A stretch of 64,000 nucleotides of DNA from an uncultured Clostridia bacterium (GCA_947174885.1 CAMWKO010000010.1:29853-93852), one strand, 5' to 3'; numbered from the stretch's first letter, positions 16,924 to 26,940 are shown. The notes: generated by a model from the letters alone, not told the origin. Made by a program: numbers and translations.

Positions 16924-18558
16924 ATGGGAACTCAAGTCTGGTGGAAAAACGCAGTAATATATCAGATTTATCCACGTAGCTTTATGGATAGTAATAATGA
17001 CGGCATTGGAGATATAAGAGGAATTATTGGGAAATTGGATTATCTTGAATGGTTAGGTATTGATGCTGTATGGATTTGTCCGGTTTACAAATCACCGAAT
17101 GATGATAACGGATATGATATATCAGACTATATGGATATTATGGATGAGTTTGGCACTATGGCTGATATGGATGAGTTGATTTTAAAAGCAAAGGAGAAGA
17201 ATATCCGGATTATTATGGATATGGTATTTAATCATACCTCAGATGAACATAAATGGTTTATAGAAGCCAGGAAATCAAAGGACAATCCTTATAGGGATTA
17301 CTATATATGGAGAGATCCTGTAAATGGGGACAAGCCAAATGAGTTAGGCTCGGTATTTAGCGGAAGTGCCTGGCAGCTTGATGAAACTACAGGACAGTAT
17401 TATCTGCATCTATTCAGTAAAAGACAGCCGGACTTAAACTGGGAAAATGAAGCTGTAAGAAAAAATATAATAGAGGTAATTAAATTCTGGGTAAACAAAG
17501 GGGTAAGCGGCTTCAGACTGGATATGATAGAACTGCTGGGAAAATTACCGGATGAGATGATTACTGCTAATGGTCCGAAACTTCACGATTATATTAAAGA
17601 ACTTTACAGGGAAGGCTTTAATTGCAATGGTAAAGCTGAGGAGATAGTGACGATTGGTGAATGCTGGGCTGCTGATACAGATATAGCATTAAAATATACA
17701 GAGCCTGACAATAAAGAACTTTCAATGGTTTTTCAGTTTGAGCATAGTGCATTAGATGAAATAAAGGGTAAAGGAAAGTGGGCTTTAAAGGAAATGAGGC
17801 TTACAGAACTTAAAAGTATAATTGATAAATGGCAGCTGCAATATGATAAGGGATGGAATACACTTTTTTGGAATAATCATGATCTGCCCAGAATAGTATC
17901 ACGTTTTGGAAATGATAAAGAATACAGAGTTGAGAGTGCAAAGATGCTTGCTTTATATTTGTATTGTTTAAAGGGAACTCCGTTTATTTATCAGGGTGAA
18001 GAAATTGGTATGACAAATATAAAATTTGATACAATAGAAGAGTATAAGGATATTGAAATACACAATATGTATAAAGAAAAAAAAGCAGAGGGAGTGGCAG
18101 AGGAAGATATTATGAAATCTATCTATGCAAAGGGAAGAGATAATGCCAGAACGCCTATGCAGTGGAATGATGAAATAAACGCAGGATTCACAAAAGGAAT
18201 ACCATGGATTAAGGTAAATAACAATTATAAAGAAATAAATGTTAAAAAAGATATGGAAGATAATAATTCGGTATTGCATTTTTACCAAAATTTGATTAAA
18301 ATGAGAAAGGACATTTTGTGTATTCGTGAGGGCAATTACATTCCGTTGCTAAATGAGGATGAAGATATTGCAGCATACACACGTAATACAAATGGACAAG
18401 GTATATTAGTAATAGCTAATTTTCATGAATGTACAAAGAAGATTAGTTTTTCGGATATAGTCTCAAAAAGGATAATCATTTCAAACTATAACAGGACAGA
18501 AATTGATTTGAAAGATGTTGAAATCAGACCTTATGAGGCAGTTATGTGCGAAATATGA
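16924..18558 (+). CDS. GH13 alpha-glucosidase / oligo-1,6-glucosidase
   Basis: A cytoplasmic 544-residue retaining glycosidase that hydrolyses terminal alpha-1,4 or alpha-1,6 glucosyl bonds of imported oligosaccharides. It has the GH13_31 layout: 'WWKNAVIYQIYPRSFMDSN', 'MDMVFNHTSDEHKWF', nucleophile Asp200 in 'GFRLDMI', acid/base Glu246 in 'TIGECW', Asp320 in 'WNNHDLPR', then 'TPFIYQGEEIGMTN' and 'ARTPMQWNDEINAGFT'. No signal peptide is present. A strong AGGAGG lies 5 bases before the ATG. It heads the alpha-glucan island. MalL-like enzymes differ in preference for maltose, isomaltose or sucrose, which cannot be decided here. Confidence 0.93.
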   Translation: MGTQVWWKNAVIYQIYPRSFMDSNNDGIGDIRGIIGKLDYLEWLGIDAVWICPVYKSPNDDNGYDISDYMDIMDEFGTMADMDELILKAKEKNIRIIMDMVFNHTSDEHKWFIEARKSKDNPYRDYYIWRDPVNGDKPNELGSVFSGSAWQLDETTGQYYLHLFSKRQPDLNWENEAVRKNIIEVIKFWVNKGVSGFRLDMIELLGKLPDEMITANGPKLHDYIKELYREGFNCNGKAEEIVTIGECWAADTDIALKYTEPDNKELSMVFQFEHSALDEIKGKGKWALKEMRLTELKSIIDKWQLQYDKGWNTLFWNNHDLPRIVSRFGNDKEYRVESAKMLALYLYCLKGTPFIYQGEEIGMTNIKFDTIEEYKDIEIHNMYKEKKAEGVAEEDIMKSIYAKGRDNARTPMQWNDEINAGFTKGIPWIKVNNNYKEINVKKDMEDNNSVLHFYQNLIKMRKDILCIREGNYIPLLNEDEDIAAYTRNTNGQGILVIANFHECTKKISFSDIVSKRIIISNYNRTEIDLKDVEIRPYEAVMCEI

Positions 18559-18793
18559 TAGGATTGTACAAAAAAACAATAATATTATACAAGAATAGAA
18601 ATTTATGTGATATTATAATGCTAATGTTTGAAAAAAGGACTGGCTATTATTCCCATGGCAAATATGCCTGTATATACATCAGGCAGTTGTCACGAGGGTC
18701 AAATATCCCGCCACTTTGTGGCGTTGTAAGTTTAATGCCCTGCTATTTTCAGCGAGGTATTTGATTAATACTAAAATTTTTTAGGAGGTAACT
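18559..18793 (+). other. Structured spacer between alpha-glucosidase and phosphorylase
   Basis: No supported gene. Two clear hairpins are present: GCCTG...CAGGC (about 18668-18686) and CGCCAC-TTT-GTGGCG (about 18710-18724). A 72-codon open frame that starts inside the glucosidase gene runs through both and has no ribosome binding site. The hairpins lack T-runs and may set mRNA processing or folding before the strong phosphorylase ribosome binding site. Confidence 0.4.
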
Positions 18794-21049
18794 ATGTTAC
18801 AGGAATTTTGCAACAAAAAGTACGGAAAAGCTATTTGTGATTGTTCAAATGAGGAAATATATGTAGCTCTTCTTGAAATGACAAAGGAATTAGCAAAAGG
18901 AAAAGAAAGCAATGAAGGTAAGAAAAAGGTTTATTACATTTCTGCTGAGTTCCTTATTGGTAAGCTTTTATCAAACAATCTCATCAATCTTGGTATTTTT
19001 GGAGATATTAAGAAAGAATTAGAGGAGAATGGAAAGAGCATCTATGATATAGAAGAGATAGAGCCGGAACCATCTCTTGGTAATGGTGGTCTTGGCAGAT
19101 TAGCAGCTTGTTTCATTGATTCTATGGCAAGCCTCGGCTTAAATGGTGATGGTATTGGATTAAATTATCACTTAGGTTTATTCAAACAGGTATTTGCTGA
19201 CAGAAAGCAGAAAGAAACGCCTAACCCATGGATTGAAAACGACAGCTGGCTTACAAAAACAGATATTACTTATGATATTCAGTTTGGTGACTGTACAGTT
19301 AAATCAAGACTGTATGATATTGATGTAACCGGTTATGAAAACAGAACAAACAAGCTTCATTTATTTGATGTTGAATCAGTAGATGAAACAATTGTTAAAG
19401 GTGACTCAATCAACTTTGATAAAGAGGATATTGCTAAGAATTTAACATTGTTCTTATATCCGGATGATAGTGATGATGCCGGTTTATTACTTAGAATTTA
19501 TCAGCAGTACTTCATGGTAAGTAATGGTGCAAGACTTATCCTTGCTGAAGCTAAGGCTAAGGGTTCTAATCTCCATGATTTATATGATTATGCTACAATT
19601 CAGATTAATGATACACATCCGTCAATGGTTATTCCTGAGTTAATCAGATTATTAACAGCTGAAGGAATTTCACAGGATGAAGCTATTGAAATTGTTTCAA
19701 AGACATGTGCATATACAAACCACACAATTTTAGCAGAAGCACTTGAAAAATGGCCAATGAGCTTCTTAGAAAAGGTTGTTCCACAGTTAGTTCCAATTAT
19801 TAAGGTGCTTGACGAAAAGATCAGAGCTAAGTTTGATGATGAATCAGTATACATCATTGATGATACAAACAGAGTTCATATGGCACATATGGATATACAC
19901 TATGGATACAGTGTAAATGGTGTTGCATATCTTCATACAGAGATTTTAAAGAATTCAGAGCTTAACAACTTCTACAAGATCTATCCTGAGAAGTTCAATA
20001 ATAAGACAAATGGTATTACTTTCAGAAGATGGTTATTACATTGTAATGAAGGTCTTGCAGAATATATTGAAAGTCTTATTGGACCAGGCTTTAAGAAAGA
20101 TGCTACAGAATTAAAGAAGTTAGAGCAGTTCTTAGATAATGGTGAGGTACTTGATAAGTTATTTGAAATCAAGAAAGCAAACAAGGTAATCTTTAAGGAT
20201 TATATTAAGGCTACTCAGAATATTGACATTGACGAAAACTCTATTTTCGATATTCAGGTTAAGAGACTTCATGAGTACAAGAGACAGCAGATGAACGTAT
20301 TATATGTTATCTACAAATATCTTGAAATCAAGAAAGGTAACAAGCCAACTACACCAATTACAGTTATTTTTGGTGCAAAAGCAGCTCCTGCATATGTTAT
20401 TGCTAAAGATATTATTCATACAATTCTCTGCTTACAGGAAATTATCAACAAAGATCCTGAAGTAAGCCAATATTTAAAGGTTGTTATGGTTGAAAATTAT
20501 TGTGTATCAAAGGCTGCCAAGTTGATTCCTGCATGTGATATTTCAGAACAGATTTCACTTGCTTCTAAAGAGGCTTCAGGTACAGGTAACATGAAGTTTA
20601 TGTTAAATGGTGCTGTTACACTTGGTACTATGGATGGTGCTAATGTTGAAATTGCTGATTTAGTAGGTCAGGATAACATTTATACATTTGGTGAAAGTTC
20701 GGAAGAGGTTATTGAGCATTATGCTAAGGGTGATTATGTATCAAATGATTACTATACAAAGGATGCTATGATTAAAGAATTAGTAGACTTTATTGTATCA
20801 CCGGAAATGTTTAAGGTTGGCGATGAAGAAATGCTTACACGTCTTCATAAAGAACTTATTGTTAAAGACTGGTTCATGACATTGCTTGATATTAAGGATT
20901 ATATCAAGACAAAAGAAGTTGCATTAAAGGATTATGAAGATAAGAGAGCTTGGTCAAGAAAAGCACTTGTTAATATTGCAAATGCAGGCTTCTTCTCATC
21001 AGACAGAACTATTGAAGACTACAATAGAGATATATGGAAGCTTAGCTAA
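18794..21049 (+). CDS. glgP: Glycogen/maltodextrin phosphorylase
   Basis: A GT35 enzyme that releases glucose 1-phosphate from non-reducing ends of glycogen or maltodextrin. It has '[20 protein letters not shown]', '[18 protein letters not shown]', '[16 protein letters not shown]', '[17 protein letters not shown]', and the pyridoxal-phosphate site '[14 protein letters not shown]' with Lys601. At 751 residues it is of the short bacterial type. ATG 18794 follows AGGAGGT closely. Codon use here and in malE is visibly more regular than in neighbours, suggesting high expression. The product is cytoplasmic and works with the debranching enzyme at 29092 and the pullulanase at 31098. Glycogen and maltodextrin phosphorylases are hard to separate by sequence. 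Confidence 0.96.
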   Translation: MLQEFCNKKYGKAICDCSNEEIYVALLEMTKELAKGKESNEGKKKVYYISAEFLIGKLLSNNLINLGIFGDIKKELEENGKSIYDIEEIEPEPSLGNGGLGRLAACFIDSMASLGLNGDGIGLNYHLGLFKQVFADRKQKETPNPWIENDSWLTKTDITYDIQFGDCTVKSRLYDIDVTGYENRTNKLHLFDVESVDETIVKGDSINFDKEDIAKNLTLFLYPDDSDDAGLLLRIYQQYFMVSNGARLILAEAKAKGSNLHDLYDYATIQINDTHPSMVIPELIRLLTAEGISQDEAIEIVSKTCAYTNHTILAEALEKWPMSFLEKVVPQLVPIIKVLDEKIRAKFDDESVYIIDDTNRVHMAHMDIHYGYSVNGVAYLHTEILKNSELNNFYKIYPEKFNNKTNGITFRRWLLHCNEGLAEYIESLIGPGFKKDATELKKLEQFLDNGEVLDKLFEIKKANKVIFKDYIKATQNIDIDENSIFDIQVKRLHEYKRQQMNVLYVIYKYLEIKKGNKPTTPITVIFGAKAAPAYVIAKDIIHTILCLQEIINKDPEVSQYLKVVMVENYCVSKAAKLIPACDISEQISLASKEASGTGNMKFMLNGAVTLGTMDGANVEIADLVGQDNIYTFGESSEEVIEHYAKGDYVSNDYYTKDAMIKELVDFIVSPEMFKVGDEEMLTRLHKELIVKDWFMTLLDIKDYIKTKEVALKDYEDKRAWSRKALVNIANAGFFSSDRTIEDYNRDIWKLS

Positions 21050-21082
21050 TATCAGATTTATATTAAATTATTAAATTATAAT

Positions 21083-21117
21083 AAAGGACATAGGATTTTA
21101 TCCTGTGTCCTTTTTAT
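21083..21117 (+). terminator. Terminator of the phosphorylase gene
   Basis: AAAGGACATAGGA pairs with TCCTGTGTCCTTT (21101-21113) with two G-T pairs, followed by a T-run. Confidence 0.85.
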
Positions 21118-21360
21118 ATGATATTAAAGTTAATATGCCATATTTTTAGGTATATGAAATTTACAGTTTACACCAAAATCATGATATAATGCAGGCAAGG
21201 AGCCAAGTAAGGGTGTATACACACTTATTTGGCGACTGCGGGTAGTTATTGCAAATATAAAAATTTTGTGTAAATTATATAATTGCTTGAAAAAACAACA
21301 TAAATAATTTATAATTTATATAAATCATAAAAAAATGACATTGGAAATAATGGAGAATAT
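21118..21360 (+). promoter_or_regulatory. Promoter and hairpin leader of the response regulator gene
   Basis: An extended -10 box TGATATAAT (TATAAT at 21185-21190) lies 19 bases after TTTACA (21160-21165). Directly downstream is a stable hairpin GCCAAGTAAGGGTGT...ACACTTATTTGGC (21202-21233) enclosed by GCAG/CTGC. The arrangement, extended -10 then hairpin, resembles the repeat units at 63055-63271. The response regulator ribosome binding site GGAG is at 21351-21354. Confidence 0.55.
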
Positions 21361-22905
21361 ATGTATAGAATACTTGTAGTGGAACCAGATAAAAATTATA
21401 GAGAAGGTATTGTAAGGCTATTAAGAAATTCTGATTATGAAATGGCAGTTCAGACGGTGTCAAATGGAGAGACTGCCATAGAATTTGCTGCAAATAATTG
21501 CATAGATTTACTTATTACGGATATAATATTAGAGGATATAGATGGATTTTCACTTATTAATGAGATAAAAACAGTAAATGAAAATCTTGTGTTTATTATT
21601 ATAAGTGAAAGCAATGAGTTTGGTGATGCTAAAAAAGCAATTAAACTAGGGGCTGTTGATTATATACACAAGCCATTTGAAAAAACAGAGTTTATAGAAG
21701 CAGTATCATTAGCTCTTAGCAGATGTGAGAAATTTAAAAATATCACAGAACAGACAGAAATTAACTATGAGTTTGTAAAAGAACATGTATTATTAAGTCT
21801 TTTATATGGTAAAAAAATAGAGGAAATAAAAATAGATGAGGAATTTGTAGAGAATTTCGAGGAATATAATAAGTATAAAAGATTGATATTAATAGAGTTT
21901 AGTAATGACTTTTTTAACAAAGCAGAAAATGATTTTGAAAGACAATTTATAGAATTTTTGGAATTTAATAATATATATTGCCATTATATTAACCTAAATT
22001 CTACACAGTCGGTTCTATTGTTGGATGAGAAATTCTGTAGTGAAAATAGTGAAGAAAAGATTACATCTGTATGTGAAATCATAAAAAACAAGCTATCCAT
22101 AAAATATTCAAGAAAATGTTTCCTTGCACTATCTTCAGAGATTGATAATTGCAATGAATTGTCAAAAGCAATCGACGAAACAGAAGAGCTGATGGAACGT
22201 AAATTTTATGAAAATAACAGCAAAGTATTTGTAAAGATAAAAGAAGAAGAATCACCTATATTTGTCCAGTCAGACGATGATTCTCTGGTAAAACAGATTA
22301 AACAGGATATAAAGCTTAAAGATATTGAAAGTCTGAAGGACAGCTTTAATATATTGTGGAACAGATATGGAAACAAAAAAAATTTATCACAGATATATAT
22401 AAAGTTTGTATTTTCAAATATCTTAAAGGAATTTTATGATGCATTACCAAATGTCAGTGAGGTAGATTTGAACAATGAAGTGGACAAGCTATACAGAACT
22501 AATGCCTTAGCAGATTTAAAAGAAATTATGGATATAAATATTGCAAGATTAGAAGAAGTATTTAATGTAAATCCTCAGATGGTACACCGGGAGGTAGAGT
22601 GTGTAAAACAATATATATTTAATAATTACATGAATGAAATAGGGGTAGAGCAGCTGGCAGAAATGGTATATATGGCACCAAGCTATTTGAGCTGTGTATT
22701 TAAAAAAGAAACAGGGCAGAATCTTAGTAAATTTATAAAATCAGTAAGAATGGAAAAAGCAAAAGATATGTTGGAAAATACCCATATGAAGATAGTCAGT
22801 ATCAGCTCTGAGGTTGGATATCCAAATGTATCATATTTTTGCCAAAGCTTTAGGGAATATTTTGGAATTAGTCCTCAAAAATTTAGAACAAATGGAGAAA
22901 AGTAA
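21361..22905 (+). CDS. YesN/AraC-type response regulator
   Basis: A 514-residue two-component response regulator. The receiver domain (residues 1-120) has the phospho-acceptor Asp54 in 'LLITDIILEDIDG' and Lys in 'DYIHKPFEK'. Its first acidic patch reads 'VEPDKN' instead of the usual DDE. A middle region of about 270 residues without recognisable motifs follows. The C-terminal AraC helix-turn-helix (about 410-514) has 'IGVEQLAEMVYMAPSYLSCV', 'ISSEVGYPNVSYFCQSF' and 'ISPQKFR'. No histidine kinase gene is adjacent, so it is an orphan here. Position directly before malE suggests that it controls malEFG, in line with other YesN regulators of carbohydrate uptake; that link is inference. Confidence 0.88.
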   Translation: MYRILVVEPDKNYREGIVRLLRNSDYEMAVQTVSNGETAIEFAANNCIDLLITDIILEDIDGFSLINEIKTVNENLVFIIISESNEFGDAKKAIKLGAVDYIHKPFEKTEFIEAVSLALSRCEKFKNITEQTEINYEFVKEHVLLSLLYGKKIEEIKIDEEFVENFEEYNKYKRLILIEFSNDFFNKAENDFERQFIEFLEFNNIYCHYINLNSTQSVLLLDEKFCSENSEEKITSVCEIIKNKLSIKYSRKCFLALSSEIDNCNELSKAIDETEELMERKFYENNSKVFVKIKEEESPIFVQSDDDSLVKQIKQDIKLKDIESLKDSFNILWNRYGNKKNLSQIYIKFVFSNILKEFYDALPNVSEVDLNNEVDKLYRTNALADLKEIMDINIARLEEVFNVNPQMVHREVECVKQYIFNNYMNEIGVEQLAEMVYMAPSYLSCVFKKETGQNLSKFIKSVRMEKAKDMLENTHMKIVSISSEVGYPNVSYFCQSFREYFGISPQKFRTNGEK

Positions 22906-23126
22906 TTGATTTTTTTGTGAGAAATGTCAAAAATAAAAAAGTATTTGACGTTTTTTATAAAAAAAACACAGTAAATCAATATATATTTTGTGTATTTTTT
23001 ATATATCTATAAAAAAACAATATATTTCTAATATTTATGATATATACATTTTGTACAACAAAACATATAATTAGACAGTAACAAACAATCAGCAAATATG
23101 ATTGGAAATAGGAGGAAAAGAAGATT

Positions 23127-24413
23127 ATGAGATCTAAAAAATTAACTGCACTTTTAATGACAACAGCATTATGTGCAACAGCTCTTTTTGGTTGTGGTGA
23201 TAGTTCTAATGATCCTACTACTAAAGGTGGCAATACTGGCGACGCAACAACACCAGATCCAGCAAACGAGGAGAAAATTACAGCAACAATTAAAGTTGCA
23301 GCTCCATCAGAAGATCAGCAGGATGCAAACAACTGGTTAAAGACACAGTGTGAAAAGTTTAACGAAGAGCATCCAAACTGGGATCTTACATTTGAATATT
23401 TAGTAATCGGTGAAGATCAGGCAGGCGGAACAATTTCGCAGGATCCAGCAGCTGCTCCAGATGTATATATGTATGCATCAGATCAGATTAAGACATTAGT
23501 AGATGCAAATGCTATTATGCCAATCGTTGGTGATTTAGCTCAGTATGTAAAGGATACAAACTCAGAACAGATCGTAAAGAACGTTACATATAACGGAAAT
23601 CTTTACGGTGTTCCATATACAGCTAACTGCTGGTATATGTACTATGATAAGTCTGTATATTCTGAAGATGATGTTAAGAACTTAAATACAATGCTTGAAA
23701 AGGGAAAAGTAGCATTACCTATTTCTACAGCTTGGTATACAGAGTGTTTCTTCTTAGCAGCAGGATGTACAGTTGGTGATGATGATAATCCGGGAATTAA
23801 CTTCTCAGGTGATGCAGGTGTTAAAGCTGCTAACTACATGATTGATTTAGGAGCTAATCCTAATTTCACAGATGCAAGTGGTGTTTCAGGTCTTGGTGAT
23901 CAGTTCGATGCTATGTTCTCAGGTTCTTGGGATTTAGCAAACGCTAGAGAGGCTCTTGGTGATAACCTTGGTATTGCTTCTAAGCCACAAATTACATTTG
24001 AAGATGGTACAACAGGTCAGTTAAGCGGTTTTGCTTCAGCTAAGGCTATCGGTATTAATCCAAACTGTCAGAATCAGCAGGTTGCTGTAGCATTAGCTAA
24101 GTTCTTAAGCGGTGAAGAAGCTCAGAAGGCTCGTTACGATGCTCGTGGTGTTATCCCATGTAATACAGCATTACTTGAGGATGAAGCAATCAAGAATGAT
24201 GAAGCATTTATTGCTCAGAACGAAGCTTATAATCAGGATATGATTCAGCCAGCATACCTTGGCGATACAGGTTACTGGGATGAAGCAGCTAATTTCGGTA
24301 AAGCTGTTTTACCAGGTGCTGAAGATGCAGTAACACATGACAATGTAGCTGAAAAGGTTGAAACATTTAATAAAACATTGGCAGATAAGTATGCACAGTC
24401 ATTAGGTAACTAA
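23127..24413 (+). CDS. Maltodextrin-binding lipoprotein of an ABC transporter (MalE-like)
   Basis: An extracellular solute-binding protein, 428 residues, anchored as a lipoprotein: a signal peptide with lipobox 'LFGC' places the lipidated Cys at 23. A Gly/Thr/Pro-rich linker follows, then a family 1 binding fold ('DAFIAQNEAYN'-type C-terminal region seen near 365, 'FASAKAIGINPN', 'FLSGEEAQKARYDARGVIP'). Role: capture of starch breakdown oligosaccharides for the permeases encoded next. The call as maltodextrin-specific rests on the neighbouring amylase, phosphorylase and pullulanase genes. An intercistronic hairpin after the stop may stabilise this part of the mRNA. Confidence 0.9.
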   Translation: MRSKKLTALLMTTALCATALFGCGDSSNDPTTKGGNTGDATTPDPANEEKITATIKVAAPSEDQQDANNWLKTQCEKFNEEHPNWDLTFEYLVIGEDQAGGTISQDPAAAPDVYMYASDQIKTLVDANAIMPIVGDLAQYVKDTNSEQIVKNVTYNGNLYGVPYTANCWYMYYDKSVYSEDDVKNLNTMLEKGKVALPISTAWYTECFFLAAGCTVGDDDNPGINFSGDAGVKAANYMIDLGANPNFTDASGVSGLGDQFDAMFSGSWDLANAREALGDNLGIASKPQITFEDGTTGQLSGFASAKAIGINPNCQNQQVAVALAKFLSGEEAQKARYDARGVIPCNTALLEDEAIKNDEAFIAQNEAYNQDMIQPAYLGDTGYWDEAANFGKAVLPGAEDAVTHDNVAEKVETFNKTLADKYAQSLGN

Positions 24414-24435
24414 TCAGCTGTTTTGAATAAGACAG

Positions 24436-24471
24436 TTTCTCCACAGTTTCTATATGGAAGCTGTGGAGAAA
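24436..24471 (+). promoter_or_regulatory. Intercistronic hairpin between malE and malF
   Basis: TTTCTCCACAG (24436-24446) pairs perfectly with CTGTGGAGAAA (24461-24471), extended by further pairs to a small loop. There is no T-run, so it is not a standard terminator. Placed between binding-protein and permease genes, it probably protects malE mRNA or lowers readthrough, as the malE-malF palindromes do in E. coli. Confidence 0.65.
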
Positions 24472-24492
24472 ATATTCTATGGAGGTAGTGTT

Positions 24493-25860
24493 GTGAAGAA
24501 GAAAAAAAAGGCTTTAAATGCCCCTTCTGAATTTAGTAAAGATTATACTGTCAGCAAGGCATTAGCTAAGGGCGATATCTTTACAAAGCTCTCATTCCTT
24601 ATTATGGGTTTGGGTAATATAGTTAGAAAACAGTTTATTAAAGGTTTATTGTTTTTGGCTGTAGAAATTGGATTTATTTATTTCATGGTTACCTATGGTA
24701 TAAGTAATATATCGATGCTTCCATCGCTTGGAGGAAGAGAAGCAGGATACGTTCTTGATCCTACAGGTCAGTTTATGACTTATGTAGAGGGTGACGATTC
24801 TAAGCTTGTACTGTTATATGGTGTTGTTTCTATAGTTATATGTATTGCGTTTTTCTTATTCTGGAGAGAAACAGTTAAAAGTGCATATATGGCACAGGTA
24901 CTCAGGAAAAAGGGTAAGCATGTAAATAATTTCTTTGAAGATATAAAAGACTTATTTAACAGTAACTTGCATAAGTTATTATTAGCATTACCTATTACAG
25001 GTGTTGTAGCATTTACTATTTTGCCACTGATTTATATGATTTCAATGGCATTTACTAATTACACAAAAATCGGAGGCCATTTACAATTATTTAACTGGGT
25101 TGGTCTTGATAACTTCTTTGATGTTGTATCATTAAAAGGTGATATTGGTAAACAGTTCTGGGCTGTAGCAGGATGGACTATTGTTTGGGCAATTTTAGCT
25201 ACATTCCTAAACTATATCTTAGGTATGTTATTGGCTATTATTATAAATAGAAAAGGAACAAGACTTAAAGGAATGTGGAGATTCTTATTCATTTTGTCAA
25301 TAGCAATTCCACAGTTTGTTTCTTTATTGATTATCAGAACGATGTTAGGTCCAAATGGTCCTGTAAATAATGCGATTTTGAGTGAGCCGGTTCCATTTTT
25401 TACAAATGCTACGTATGCAAGAATAACAGTAATAGTTGTAAATCTTTGGGTAGGTATTCCTTATACAATGTTACAGGTAACAGGTATTTTGCAGAATATT
25501 CCGGCTGATTTGTATGAGGCTGCAAGAGTAGACGGTGCGAATGCCATTACTACATTCTTTAAGATTACATTACCATATATGTTATTTGTTACAGGTCCAT
25601 ATCTTGTATCTACATTTACAGGTAATGTAAATAACTTCAACGTAATCTACTTATTAACAGGTGGTGATCCTAGACCGGTTGGTAGTACGGCGGGTAAGAC
25701 AGACCTTTTGGTTACGTGGTTATTTAAGCTTACTATTAATGAACAACGGTATAACGTTGGTGCTGTAATCGGTATTATGACATTTATTGTACTTTCTATC
25801 GTTTCAATTATAACCTATAGAAATACAAACGCATATAAAGATGAGGAGGGATTCCAGTAA
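24493..25860 (+). CDS. Maltodextrin ABC transporter permease (MalF-like)
   Basis: An integral membrane component of the sugar importer, 455 residues. An N-terminal extension with hydrophobic segments ('LSFLIMGLGNIVRKQFIKGL', 'VVSIVICIAFFLFW') precedes the conserved permease core. The core has the EAA loop 'DLYEAARVDGANAITTFFKI' that docks the ATPase, and the MalF-type 'NFNVIYLLTGGDPRP'. The start is GTG 24493, 7 bases after GGAGG (24481-24485). An ATG at 24454 in the same frame falls inside the intercistronic hairpin and is unlikely. It pairs with the MalG-like permease encoded 1 base downstream. No cognate ATPase gene lies in the window. Confidence 0.92.
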   Translation: MKKKKKALNAPSEFSKDYTVSKALAKGDIFTKLSFLIMGLGNIVRKQFIKGLLFLAVEIGFIYFMVTYGISNISMLPSLGGREAGYVLDPTGQFMTYVEGDDSKLVLLYGVVSIVICIAFFLFWRETVKSAYMAQVLRKKGKHVNNFFEDIKDLFNSNLHKLLLALPITGVVAFTILPLIYMISMAFTNYTKIGGHLQLFNWVGLDNFFDVVSLKGDIGKQFWAVAGWTIVWAILATFLNYILGMLLAIIINRKGTRLKGMWRFLFILSIAIPQFVSLLIIRTMLGPNGPVNNAILSEPVPFFTNATYARITVIVVNLWVGIPYTMLQVTGILQNIPADLYEAARVDGANAITTFFKITLPYMLFVTGPYLVSTFTGNVNNFNVIYLLTGGDPRPVGSTAGKTDLLVTWLFKLTINEQRYNVGAVIGIMTFIVLSIVSIITYRNTNAYKDEEGFQ

Positions 25861-25861
25861 G

Positions 25862-26749
25862 ATGAAAAAAAATAGTTCTGAAGCTGTTCAATATACATCA
25901 GCGAAACTTAAAAGACTTGTAATGGATATCATAACTCATATCTTTCTTACTGTTTTAGCAATAATTTGGATTGCACCGGTTGTATGGGTTATTATTACAA
26001 GCTTTAGAGGTGAGAAGGGTGACTTTATAGATAGAATAATACCTAATTCGTTTACAATAAACAATTATAAAAAATTATTCACAGATACGGGTACTCTTAA
26101 CTTCCCTAGAATGTTTATGAATACCCTTATCATATCAGTAATAGTATGTTTAATATCTTCTTTCTTTGTTCTTTCAGTTGCATTTTGTATGTCAAGATTG
26201 AGATTTAAGACAAGAAGAACTTTTATGAACATATGTATGATTCTTGGTTTATTCCCTGGTTTCATGTCAATGGTTGCTGTTTACTTTATTTTAAAGGCAC
26301 TTGGACTTACAGAAGGTGGATTAATTAAGGTAGCTTTAATACTTGTATACTCGGGAGGCTCCGGTATGGGCTTCTATATTGCCAAAGGTTTCTTTGATAC
26401 TATTCCAAAGTCACTTGATGAGGCAGCATGTATCGACGGAGCAACTAAGTTCCAGGTGTTTACAAAGGTTATTATACCACTTAGTAAACCAATTATTGTA
26501 TATACGGTATTAACAGCTTTCATGGGTCCTTGGTTGGATTTCATATTTGCTAAGGTTATTTGTTTAACAAATATTAAAGAATATACAGTAGCTATAGGTT
26601 TATGGAATATGCTTGAAAAGGAATATGTATATCAGTGGTTTAATTCATTCTGTGCAGGTGCAGTATTGATTTCAATTCCTATTTCGATTATTTTCATTCT
26701 TATGCAGAAATTCTATCAGGATGGTATGTCAGGCGCTGTTAAAGGTTAA
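25862..26749 (+). CDS. Maltodextrin ABC transporter permease (MalG-like)
   Basis: The second membrane subunit of the sugar importer, 295 residues with six predicted transmembrane segments. It has 'IIWIAPVVWVIITSFRGEKG', 'LGLFPGFMSMVAVYFILKAL' and the EAA loop 'SLDEAACIDGATKFQVFTKV'. ATG 25862 is one base after the malF stop, with GAGGAGGGA inside the end of malF as ribosome binding site; the in-frame ATG at 25841 lies on that site. The operon ends here with a terminator. The shared-type ATPase (MsmX/MsmK) presumably serves this transporter from another locus. Confidence 0.93.
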   Translation: MKKNSSEAVQYTSAKLKRLVMDIITHIFLTVLAIIWIAPVVWVIITSFRGEKGDFIDRIIPNSFTINNYKKLFTDTGTLNFPRMFMNTLIISVIVCLISSFFVLSVAFCMSRLRFKTRRTFMNICMILGLFPGFMSMVAVYFILKALGLTEGGLIKVALILVYSGGSGMGFYIAKGFFDTIPKSLDEAACIDGATKFQVFTKVIIPLSKPIIVYTVLTAFMGPWLDFIFAKVICLTNIKEYTVAIGLWNMLEKEYVYQWFNSFCAGAVLISIPISIIFILMQKFYQDGMSGAVKG

Positions 26750-26766
26750 TCATATTGATTCATACA

Positions 26767-26798
26767 AAAGGGAATGTGGTTCACTGCATTCCTTTTTT
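26767..26798 (+). terminator. Terminator of the malEFG operon
   Basis: The GGAATG/CATTCC stem (26771-26776 with 26787-26792) is extended by G-T and A-T pairs and followed by TTTTTTG. Confidence 0.75.
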
Positions 26799-26940
26799 GT
26801 ATATATGGGCAACAAGTCGGTTATATGTGTAAGCACATATATTTGATAAATGCCGTGGAATTCAGATATCAATCGCTTTTTGAAGCTGTAGGAGTATGTA
26901 AGACAGCTAGTGAGAAAGGTATCTGACTATAGGAGGTTCT

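Noticed and set aside
18546..18764. A 72-codon plus-strand frame after alpha-glucosidase
   Set aside because: It starts inside the glucosidase gene without a ribosome binding site and runs through two hairpins; the composition does not look like a protein.
24454..24492. N-terminal 13-codon extension of MalF from ATG 24454
   Set aside because: This ATG lies in the right part of a stable hairpin without a ribosome binding site, while GTG 24493 has GGAGG at a proper distance.
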